A DNA stretch of 64,000 bases from Fasciola hepatica. Lineage: Eukaryota; Platyhelminthes; Trematoda; Plagiorchiida; Fasciolidae. Where the stretch lies: positions 19,593,501 through 19,657,500 of the forward strand of contig CANUEZ040000182.1 in the NCBI GenBank assembly GCA_948099385.1. The letters run 5' to 3'. The translations under genes and the position numbers were made by a program. The notes below the pieces were generated by a model, which ran no database searches, was not told the origin of the DNA, and saw only the letters and a list, made by a program, of their open reading frames with translations. Positions 1 to 9,125 of the stretch are shown here, in pieces; the stretch's first letter is position 1, and each line of letters begins with the position of its first letter.

Positions 1-1
1 G

Positions 2-1123
2 GGACGATTGGCCACATAGTAGATCATGCTTTTTATGACCGATCTGTGTTCGCAAGACGGTGGGACATGAGTTAGAGCAGGACGGGCTGTTGGCAACAGA
101 CTTCCCCGGAGTCTTTTTCGGTGGTGAGACGGTGGGCAGTAGGCTGGCATTAGCAGCGGCAGGCTTGGATGCACGGGACTTTGGTGGTCCTGGGCTAATA
201 GTGGGTTTGGCATGGATATCGTTGCCGTTTGAAGAAGCGGAGTTTGATGGTAGAAGGCAGGGCCGTTTACTAGGGGGATGTGCTGGAGATGGGGTCAGGT
301 CTAGGTCAACCAGAGTGGTGCAGACAACTGAGGGCTTTTGTATTACGGGGTGGCTCGACAAGCAGCGAGAAGACGCGGCGACTGATATTTCAGCCACAGG
401 TTACGCTGGTGGAGCTAAGGCACTTTTTAGTGATGGAAAAACCTCTCTCTGGAGGGGCGTTTTATCCGGTTGTATTCTTATTCTTTTGAATGGGGTGGAA
501 TTGGCAATGATTTGCCAACTAGTTATGAATTTTCTAGCTGTTACTTCGTCAGCGAATTGGAACTTCAAAGGACAGTCAGTGCGTTGTGATTTTTTGCGCA
601 GTCGAGTGCAATAGCACCTGTGGTGTGCCATGTTGCAAGCATTCAGGATGGCGAGTTTGGTTGACGGCAGGGGTAGTCGATCAGGGATGTTGAAAACTAT
701 CGCGTTTTTGGAGTTGGCTATTCGCTTATGAACTTCCGTCGCAACTGAGTCTAAGAAGCGGCCCGCCATGACTAGGCTCTGGCGATTAGCAATAGGCGTG
801 GGTTCCATTATGCTAGATAAAGGGGATATCTTTAATAGAATATCATCGATGGACTGGATCTGGTTATGCAAGTCCGCCACTCTTTGATCTACTTCGTTAA
901 TCTTCTTGTTGACTACGTCATAAACATCAACGAGAGGTACTGAGCATGGACTGAGTGCAGACTGAGGTTGAGTGTTCCTGGTTTTTTTGAGCCTAACGGT
1001 ACGAGTTGCCTGATTTGCACCCGGGACCTTGGCACGTTTACGCAGGCCCTTTGGAGCTTCCAAAAGTAGTTCGGGAAATAATGTGAAGAAGAGGGAAAGA
1101 TTATGGGTCAGCAAGTTGAACTT
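2..1123 (-). pseudogene. Non-LTR retrotransposon ORF1 (nucleic-acid chaperone), one in-frame stop, runs off the window
   Basis: The minus-strand frame is open from 1123 to 404, stops at a TAA (403-401), and is then open in the same frame to the window edge. Counting from the TTG at 1114, residues 61-97 look like a heptad-rich coiled coil. Residues 136-215 resemble the RRM-like domain of CR1/L2 ORF1 proteins, and the segment ends in PDKTPLQR (216-223), a typical ORF1 signature. The part beyond the stop is rich in Ser, Pro and Lys, as expected for an ORF1 tail. ORF1 proteins of this class bind element RNA and form the RNP. No in-frame ATG precedes the coiled coil, so the true start is unclear. 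Its ORF2 should lie left of the window. The family assignment is from motif recognition. Confidence 0.7.
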
Positions 1124-1349
1124 TTAGAGAGTGTAAAGCTACGTAGAAAATTTTGGGTATTTTTCTTACGCCTTTCTAGCTAAATGACAGACGGTTATAA
1201 GCTTCATAAACATAAAAACCAAACATAACCTAGGGAAAATAGAGGCCCGGTGTAGCGCAGCTGACTGCTCCTGTTAGTCTTCGTTGACTAACTTCAGTTT
1301 CTGTATCTCGTTTGAACGGTAAACGAACATTTGCGGGCCTCTTTTGTAC
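1124..1349. other. Spacer between an ORF1 copy and the 3' end of the next element
   Basis: There is no coding signal here. On the minus strand it lies between the 3' end of the ORF2 copy and the broken ORF1, so it may be the 5' UTR of the ORF1 copy. A perfect 9-bp inverted repeat, AGAGGCCCG at 1241-1249 and CGGGCCTCT at 1334-1342, could form a hairpin with an 84-base loop. Confidence 0.4.
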
Positions 1350-4345
1350 TACTGTCTTGAAGTCTTGTCTTGAAGTCTTGAAGTACTACACGGGTTCGAG
1401 GCTTTAAGCCCAATTGTCCCGGTTCTTTAGGAAATCTTTGATCTTCTGTCGGATTCACCGAGCTGAAACGAGAGTAAAAAGAAGCGGGGGGGGGCGGGGG
1501 TGTCAGCGAAAACAAGATACATATAACCTCATTCAGTGTCACACTGTGGCCAATGCCTAAAGCTGAGTGGGGGTGCGGCATTCATGAACATATATGCGAT
1601 AAAAGACAACTATTTTGTTTGTTGTTTTTTTTGACAGAATTATTGGGAGAGACCCAGGTAGAGGTCTAGCTTTTTCTTGAAGATAGTTTTGTTCTGCGAG
1701 AGAACAATATCTTCCGGAAGTGCATTCCACATGGTAATAACCCTATAGCTAAAAAAGTTAATCCTTAGTGAAGTGCGTGGCCTCGGTTTGAAAACTTTTC
1801 TGCTGTGACCACGGAGAGAGGAGGCTGGACAGACGGAGAAGAAGTAATCGCTTTGACCTGTTTCAAAAAGGTGAAACATCAAAAACAGATCACCTCTTAC
1901 GCGTCTTACGTCAAGGGGATAGAGGTTGAGGAGTGAGAGGCGGACGGGATAAGGTAGATGGGATAGATCACTTACTGCCTTGGTGGAGGCCCGCTGAACC
2001 TTTTCTAGGATCTCACGGTCTCGGACAAGACCAGAGTGCACTATCTGACTACCGTACTCCAGCAGAGGTCGGATATAAGTGCCGAAAATTATGGGGAAAT
2101 CATCCTTAAATATGCGCGGGAAGGACCTTCGAATCATGTTTAGAACTCGAAAGGCAGACTTGCTCGCAAGTTCGTGATGATGAGAGAAGGATAAGTTACA
2201 ATCTAACCAGAAACCGAGCACCTTGTGTCGGTCAACCCTTGGCAGAGTGGCTGCTCCATTAATGGAAAACGTGTGACCAGTCTCTCTGCCGAAAGACATG
2301 CTCACGCATTTGTCATCATTAACTGGGAGGTTCCAATCCTCGGACCAGCGTTTTGTTTCATAAACTGCAATTTGCAGGTCTTCAACGCTTGAACTCCAGA
2401 GGGTTACATCATCTGCGTACATGGCAATGTTCGCAGGAAGGGCTGTCGGTAGATCGTTTATATAGATCAGGAAAAGAAGAGGACCTAAGACCGACCCTTG
2501 GGGGACCCCAGTTGTTACTGGGGAGGGTTGAGACAAAACATTCCCGACTTTAACCACAAAGGTGCGGTCGGTAAGGAAGCTACGTAGGATGCCCAACATG
2601 GAGCCTGTGATCCCGTACGTCTGCAGCTTATAAAGAAGAGGGGCATGTGGGACCTTATCGAAGGCCTTAGCAAAATCGATGAATACAGCGTGTGAGAGCT
2701 GGTCATCATCGTAGGCTTTCGTTAGACTATCCATGACAGTAAGCATATTGGTGATGCATGACCTGCCAGGAAGAAACCCATGTTGGGACGGGGAGAGGAT
2801 CTTATTTCTATGAAGATGGGAAAGAATCTCACTCTTAAGAATTCCCTCAAAAATTTTGCTAGGGATGCTAGTGAGGCTTATGGGTCTGTAACTAGAAGCA
2901 AGGTGTCTACTACCCTTCGTATAGATGGGTGCGATCACTGCTTTTTTCCAGTTACGGGGGAAAACTCCATCGTCAACACATCGCTGAAAAAGCGAGGCAT
3001 AAGGAGCAGCTAATGTATCCGCGGCTTCCTTGAGAATACGGGGATGGATTAGGTCAGGACCCATGGAGCAATATTGGTTGAGCCGTCGGAAACCTTGAGC
3101 GACTGCACCAATGGGAATAGTTACGCGGTTAAGGGTAGTGGTCAGAGATAACGGGTGCATAGTAGGGTGGGATGATATGGGAAAGGAGCTAAAAGTTGTA
3201 CGGAAGTAGGAGCTGAATGCCTCGGCTACTTGGCTAGGGGAAGTGATTGGAGATCCGGCACTATCTTTGAGAGCTAATGGCGTCGGAGCTGTGCCCCTTA
3301 GACGGCGCATGTACTGAAAGAAAAATGCCTTATTGGTCCGTGCTCGATCAAGTACAGATCGCTGGACTGCTTTCTGATGGGACCTAATCTTGTCTTTGCA
3401 TATGTTCCTTATGATCCTGAAGTCTTCTGCACCACGGGCAAGGCCTGTGGCTTTATATCTAGCAAAGAGGCGTGCGCGTTCGTCTAGAATGCGCCTAATG
3501 GGGCGAGGGAGTGGTCGCTTAGCGGTCTGTGGGCGACGAATTCTGGGGACAAAAAGCATATCAGCTAAGGAGATTAACTCTCTGAGATTCTCTGCCATTT
3601 CATCCGCAGAGTTACCTGGGTTAGTTAAATTTAGCTGGGAGCGAAGAAATGCACAGACTTGGTCAAAGTTGGTCCTTTTGAAGGATCTCAAAATCTTAGT
3701 TTCTGACGGAAGAGGAGGCCATTTCACGATATAATCGAATCCAATGAGAATGTGATCACTTTTGCCGAGGGGCGGCAAGTAATGCACCACATCTATTAGG
3801 AACCGATCATTGGTGATGACCAGGTCTAGTAGGGACGGGGCGTGGCCTGTGCGATATCTAGTCGGATCTCTTACGTTCTGCACCCATGAGTTTTTCAGTA
3901 CGAGATCAAGGAGGGGTTTACCGAAAGTGATATCCGGGGCATCAGCTCTTTGCCAGTTTGTACTGGGAGAGTTGAAGTCACCAGTGACTAACAGATGGGT
4001 GAAGTCTGTATAGCTTTTCAGGGAGCCTAATAAGTCTATGAGACCTATGCTGTCAGTTGAATTGCATGCGGGAGGACGGTAGACAACACCGAGCAATAGG
4101 GTATCTGTCCTAGAGAGGTTAAACACAACCCACAGACAATCAATACATGAAAAGGTTGGTGTTGTCAGTAAGGTGGGAGGGGGGATCGAATTATCGTAGT
4201 ATATGATTACCCCGCCGGAACGACCTCTACTGGAGTCCCGCCTTACTGTGAAGTATCCCGGAATGGATATTTCGGCATCAAGTATGTCAGGGGTGAGCCA
4301 GGTTTCTGTGAGGGCTATGATCTGAGGCTCCTTATCCACTGTCTT
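1350..4345 (-). mobile_element. CR1-like non-LTR retrotransposon, 5'-truncated, ORF2 intact (family A, copy 1)
   Basis: The element reads on the minus strand from about 4345 to about 1350. It holds a complete ORF2 downstream of the truncation point, a 3' UTR of about 290 bp (1639-1350), and 3'-terminal short direct repeats built on GTCTTGAA (plus-strand view, 1354-1386). Short 3' tandem repeats in place of a poly(A) tail are typical of CR1-type elements. Two other copies of the family lie in the window: 59,380-60,185 (plus), sharing the C-terminus, 3' UTR and terminal repeats, and an old remnant at 38,540-39,260 (plus). The 5' end lacks ORF1 and the first part of the endonuclease, as expected from incomplete reverse transcription. 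Confidence 0.85.
1640..4339 (-). CDS. ORF2: endonuclease/reverse transcriptase of CR1-like retrotransposon
   Basis: The frame has 899 codons without interruption. Residues 1-205 are an exonuclease-endonuclease-phosphatase domain with the catalytic Glu in TETW (11-14), GDFN (120-123) and SDH (194-196). A linker follows, then reverse transcriptase from about 425 to 720: SMGPDLIHP (425-433), YRPISLT (484-490), motif A FIDFAKAFD (553-561), motif B PQGSVLG (613-619) and motif C YADD (641-644). The C-terminus has the thumb-like and RGHS...FFS...WNALP segments of this class. The protein would nick target DNA and copy element RNA from the nick. The first codon read is GTG, with an in-frame TAG just upstream, and the N-terminal endonuclease strand with the usual catalytic Asn is absent. 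The copy is therefore 5'-truncated and probably inactive alone, despite an intact RT. Confidence 0.88.
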   Translation of the reverse strand: MDKEPQIIALTETWLTPDILDAEISIPGYFTVRRDSSRGRSGGVIIYYDNSIPPPTLLTTPTFSCIDCLWVVFNLSRTDTLLLGVVYRPPACNSTDSIGLIDLLGSLKSYTDFTHLLVTGDFNSPSTNWQRADAPDITFGKPLLDLVLKNSWVQNVRDPTRYRTGHAPSLLDLVITNDRFLIDVVHYLPPLGKSDHILIGFDYIVKWPPLPSETKILRSFKRTNFDQVCAFLRSQLNLTNPGNSADEMAENLRELISLADMLFVPRIRRPQTAKRPLPRPIRRILDERARLFARYKATGLARGAEDFRIIRNICKDKIRSHQKAVQRSVLDRARTNKAFFFQYMRRLRGTAPTPLALKDSAGSPITSPSQVAEAFSSYFRTTFSSFPISSHPTMHPLSLTTTLNRVTIPIGAVAQGFRRLNQYCSMGPDLIHPRILKEAADTLAAPYASLFQRCVDDGVFPRNWKKAVIAPIYTKGSRHLASSYRPISLTSIPSKIFEGILKSEILSHLHRNKILSPSQHGFLPGRSCITNMLTVMDSLTKAYDDDQLSHAVFIDFAKAFDKVPHAPLLYKLQTYGITGSMLGILRSFLTDRTFVVKVGNVLSQPSPVTTGVPQGSVLGPLLFLIYINDLPTALPANIAMYADDVTLWSSSVEDLQIAVYETKRWSEDWNLPVNDDKCVSMSFGRETGHTFSINGAATLPRVDRHKVLGFWLDCNLSFSHHHELASKSAFRVLNMIRRSFPRIFKDDFPIIFGTYIRPLLEYGSQIVHSGLVRDREILEKVQRASTKAVSDLSHLPYPVRLSLLNLYPLDVRRVRGDLFLMFHLFETGQSDYFFSVCPASSLRGHSRKVFKPRPRTSLRINFFSYRVITMWNALPEDIVLSQNKTIFKKKLDLYLGLSQ

Positions 4346-5681
4346 GGCCTATCTTCGTGACTTTGCATCGTCTTGTCCATGAACCGTTCACATGCACACA
4401 CTTGCGCAGATAGATTTGGATGATAATTCCCCTTTTTTGTTTAGGTCATTTTTATTGTTATACACTGGTATGAGTACAAACAACTGAAAACGAGCCTGTT
4501 TGCCACGCTGTTATGTTCTCAGTGTCATAGATGCCTGGGACTCGAATCCACCGAGTACTACCAGACAGCTCAGCTCTGTGCAATAATAACTGCTGCCTAA
4601 ATGGCGTAGCCTCCCCAACCTAACGCTTTTGCCCTATTCTCCCATGGTGACACAAACAAGCCTACAGTCGTCCTTGTCCCCATCATCTAGCTGCAACCAA
4701 AACCTATCAGCTGGGCCGCACCGCACCACTGCCAGGTCACTCTCGTACAAATCGGACCGATCAGCCCTCAAGGCATACTCCTGCAAGCAAACTGCCAAGA
4801 AGTGGCGTGCCTAAGGAAGCAATTACGTCGTTGCGATTTGATATGTCACCCGTGGGCCAAAAATCGGTAACGCATTGTACTCAGCCCCCAATGATGAGCG
4901 TCGGTACCAACGGTAGCCCATGGCGGCAAATCCGAAGTTTCGCAACCATTCCTCTATCCCTACTAAAGGCCTCAACGTCTGATTTACTAAGCAGCAACCT
5001 CCCTGGATCGACGAGCCACATTCCGATAACCATGCAGAAATTGAAAGCGAACAGATACCCTTGCGGAGTGTAACTAATGCCAGAGCCTACAATTCCTGTT
5101 CTAAAAACGGATAGCTTCTCAAGCCGTATTTTCTCCCAGCGAACTCCCACCTCCATGCGCTTTTATACGGATGATGCACGAATTCCAACTCACAGCTGTT
5201 ACTCAACGCTGAATTCGCCTAACTTGTCACTTCTTAACCTTTCTGTGCCTCCGCCGTTCATCCTGTTAGTTTCTCTACCATATTACAATTTTCGTTTTGC
5301 CCCACCATTGCCCATCCTACTACAGTCCTTTTAAACGTGAGGTACACCAACGAAAACCTCCGTGTAAGCTTCCACCTCCCTGTGGCATTCAGCCTCATGA
5401 TCTTTCCTTTCTTCTGGCCCTTATGAATCACTTTTCTATACAGGCACCTTGCCAGTAGTTTTATCTTCCATAGCACACCACACTGTGCAGGCCAACTAGG
5501 CAACATTGCGTATTCCCACAATCTCCTTCCAAAATAACCTTTATATAACCTTCTACCAACAGCCGATTCTTATATTTCCCCACCCGAGCAAGCTGCATCG
5601 ACATGCGGCGAAGCCACCCCACACTCTCCTAGCTCCTACATTCTGAAGCCTGTTCTCAGCACACAGCACCAACCACGAAGG
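4346..5681. other. No gene seen; pyrimidine-rich spacer
   Basis: Only short ORFs without recognisable domains occur. The plus strand becomes C/T-rich from about 4.6 kb. It may include the 5' part of the family B copy that starts clearly near 5.7 kb, but I see no motif that proves it. Confidence 0.4.
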
Positions 5682-8600
5682 TTGTCACGTGGGAAAGCCA
5701 ATACTTTCCATAACCCCATATTCTGTCACCACCCTCGAGCATCGAGAGATCCCAACAAATCAGGACGAGTAGAAAAGCTACCTAGTCAAAGGTCTTTTCA
5801 TTCACCTCGTAATATCCCGAAATTACCCAATTCCTGGTCGTCCGCGGCTGAATCCTCTGAAGCCAATCCGGAAGTGTCCAAATCCCACATTCATTCTTCC
5901 TTTGTGATGGCTTCAACCCGCCCCTCTCCCCGCACACTTTGCCCGCCCAATAACTCATCTACGTTACCTAGCTCGGAAACTCACCTCCGAGTGACTGAGT
6001 TGTCCTTGGTCTTATTTAACTACTTATCCATTCTAAACGAGGTTCATCACTTCAAACATTACATCATAACCTCAAGTCTTGATATCACCCTTATTATTGT
6101 GGCCTGAATAATGGAACACACTTCCACAAAAAATGAAAGAGGCGGAGGTGGTTGCATAGTGTACGTAGAGCAAGCCCTCTCAGTGACCCTCAATAGACAT
6201 GCTGTGCGCGACTCATTTCCGGATTATCTATGGTTACCAATTGGGTTCTCAACTATAGCCATGCACATTGGTTGCATCTATCGCCCGCCCTCCTTCAATA
6301 CCAAAGAATTATCTCCCTTAACTGAAGCCTTTGATTATCTCTCACTCCTACTGTCGGCAGCGAAAATCAAAGCTGGTGATTTCAACTGGCCTAGAATATC
6401 CTGGAAAAATCGTACGGCCCCTCCCAACTTAATCCGTCATGCGAGTCGATCGCTTTGCGGGAAGCCGGTTGTTATCGTTCAAAGCCAGTGATGGAAGGGT
6501 GCTATGCCATGTAGTGTAGATGTTCAAAAAACTGTTGAGAGCCAGCTCAGATAGCTTTGTGTTTGAGGTGTTCGATTCACAACCGTTCATCCCGGGTTTG
6601 AGCCTCGTGGGGGCTCAGGAATGCGCACTGCTGATGATTCCCAGCAAGAATGAAACAGCTGTACAGCACTTCTATGGTATGCAGTGGTGAGTTGAGCGTT
6701 CAAGTTGCACGATGAATCATATTACGCAAATCTAATCTCCTACTACTTAATTGGTCAAAAGTTTTGTCACCCATACTCAATTTGGGAGTGTGGTGCAACA
6801 CTTTGAAATCCCTAATAGAAATACCAGAATCATAAACGTTATATTCACTCACAGAGTTTCCAACATTTCGGTTTCCGTTCTGTACAGAATTCCGGGTAGC
6901 GACCATAAGAAGGTAGCAGGTTTTTTATTTTGTTCTTAACCATCAGGCTACCTGACCTCAGTCAACAATTCAGTCCGTTTAAGTTGGAACCCTCCGCCCA
7001 ATCTCGTCGGTAACCAAGACTGCAGCGGTTTTTTCTAACGGCTGACCCCCAACAGGTGGCTGATCTTTTTTACTTTACCACGGAAAACAGCTTCTCGGAG
7101 CCTAGTCCCACTGCCCAAAACTCCTCCCCTAGGAAATCCAAACTTGCCTCTCTCCAACAAAAGAACCTAACACACAAAAGCCTTACCTCCAAAACCACGA
7201 CTTTTCCATTCTTATGAGACCAACAAGTTTTACTGAAGTTATCTGGGACCTAAAGGAAGACCATCGTCGCACTGAAGAAGCCAAGCCTCTGAGGCATCTC
7301 AAAAAAGCATCGAAACTCCCACTCATACGCAAACCTAGGAATTCGACAACAGATACTACTATCTAATGCCTTGCGCTACCGAATAAATCTTCGGCCACCG
7401 CCGATTCAGATGTCGCTGAGGCACTCAACCGTCACTTCGCCAGTTCCATGGACCCGACCCAGACACAATCCTTCTCCTCGAATCCTCTGGTTATCATCAG
7501 CCCTTCTCTGTATACCTTGACATTTGAAATAAACATTTCCAGGCTCATCCCAAGCTTTAAGGCACCTGCGCTTCCTGGACCAGATGGGTTAACCCCAGCC
7601 TAAATCATTACAGGTGGATAGACTCTCCCCTTCTTTTACGAAACCTACCTACTTTGTCACCTAAATCCAGTTTGGTGCCATCGAACGGGAAGCTTTGAGT
7701 CGTCTTCCTCCGAAACAAAAAAGGACCAATTCAGGAACTCGCTAATTACCGACCCGTTATTCTTGCTTCTGTCATTTCCAGACCAATGGAATCGATTGCC
7801 AAAGACGGCATTACTACCCATCTCCTCGCTTCAAACTTTCCTAGCAGTAGGCAGCACGGATTTTTCAAATCGCCATCATGCACCACCTCTCTGTTTGACC
7901 TCCATAGCCTAATCACTAAAGCTGTTGATATTGGGCGGGCATTAGTCATTTTCTACCCAGATCTGTCGAAGTCTTCCGACCGTGTTCCATACCCTCATCA
8001 CATAGCTTGATTGCGTTCCTTTGGCATTACTGACTCACTTTTTTCGTGGCACAAATCTTATCTCACTTATCGTCCTCAAGTGGTTCTCACCGACGGATAT
8101 ACTTCTGACCTGAAATCTGGTACAAAAGGCATTATGCACGTCAGTGCATTGGGTCTTCTCTTATTTCTTACGCACATCAATGACGCACTGGATTTATTAC
8201 ACCATAGCACTCCACTTTTGTTTGCCGATAACATGAAAGTAGTCTACCCCTTCTAATCTGAGGATACTACCCCCACCGTCTGCAACATTTCCGCCTGCCT
8301 CTCCGATCTTGACCGCAGGGTCACTCTTTGAAGATGAATTCTTCTACTGCTAGGTGCTAGGTTCTTAACAACGAATTCCAATTTCCCCCTGGATCCTTAA
8401 CTCTGGTGGGTCCCTAATAGTCGGTCGACCTACCATCCGCAATTTGTGTCTCGACTATTAAAGCTCCCTCAACTTCTCTGAGCAAGCCACAATCCAAGCG
8501 GTCAAGGAGGGGAGAGGTGTGGCCCTTCTCTTACTTTCCTTTCGTCTCTGAGACAATGCCATCAGCATCTACAAGTCCCACATCAGGCTTTGCCTGAATA

Positions 8601-9125
8601 TTGCCCAGTAACCTCTTCCAACATGATAAAATTTGAGAGTTGAGCTAGAAAGCAAACAAAGGCAATTTACCAAACTATACTCGGCTGGTTCAAGTCTTTA
8701 GACTATGAAGAGCGATATCAACATCTGAATCTTGACCCACTCTTGCTCCGCCGCCTGAGACTAAACTTGGTCTTCTTCAATGTTCTGTTCCACAGCCGGT
8801 CTTTCTCTCTTAACTAAGAAAGCTTCTCCAGTGAAGGCCCTTTTCACTTCGGGACAGGCCTTTCACTGTTCCCTCTAGTTACGCTGAACGAACCATACGG
8901 TCACATCTTTTCCTTCTTGTCTATTGCAAGTTCCGGAATGAGTTGCCGGTCAACACTGGAGCTTCTGAGACCAAGTTTCAGTTTCTATCGGCGCTCATTC
9001 CATATCTCAACGGTACACTCGCATTTCAGCTATCTAATACCTGAATAGCTGGGGATATGGCATAAAAGAAGGGCCTCCTTCGCGGGCCCTGCTCCCTCCA
9101 ACTGGGACACAACTAAAGACAGACA
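5682..9125 (+). pseudogene. Decayed non-LTR retrotransposon ORF2 (family B, copy A)
   Basis: A Ser/Pro-rich stretch (5682-6000) runs into an endonuclease start (about 5995-6105). The endonuclease continues at 6111-6440 with GGGCIVY, a YRPPSFN strand and AGDFNWP. After a SINE it resumes near 6750 with NVIFTH and GSDHKKV. RT pieces follow: HGF and the motif A region (DLSKSSDRVP) at 7786-8010, then the motif B/C region at 8011-8256 (LGLLLFLTHIND, FADN in place of FADD). C-terminal remnants (8640-9010) include an LNLDPLLLRRLRLNLVF-like stretch and RNELPVN. Many stops and frameshifts show it is dead. It matches the order and wording of the copy at 61.2-64 kb, so both belong to one family. The 3' end is near 9.1 kb and its exact position is uncertain. 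Confidence 0.75.
6480..6700 (+). mobile_element. tRNA-derived SINE fragment inside the endonuclease region
   Basis: This block splits the endonuclease of the surrounding decayed ORF2. It contains an RNA polymerase III B-box-like GGGTTTGAGCC (near 6594-6604). The following segment, CGTGGGGGCTCAGGAATGCG and then CAGCAAGAATGAAAC, is the conserved body I associate with flatworm tRNA-related SINEs. That recognition is from memory. The A-box part is degenerate (CCAGCTCAG near 6542). Boundaries are approximate and no clear target duplication was found. Confidence 0.6.

Noticed and set aside
1250..1400. tRNA-like A box (TAGCGCAGCTGA) and B box (GGGTTCGAGGC)
   Set aside because: The boxes are about 135 bases apart with no cloverleaf between them, and the B-box-like stretch lies inside the 3' UTR of the family A retrotransposon.
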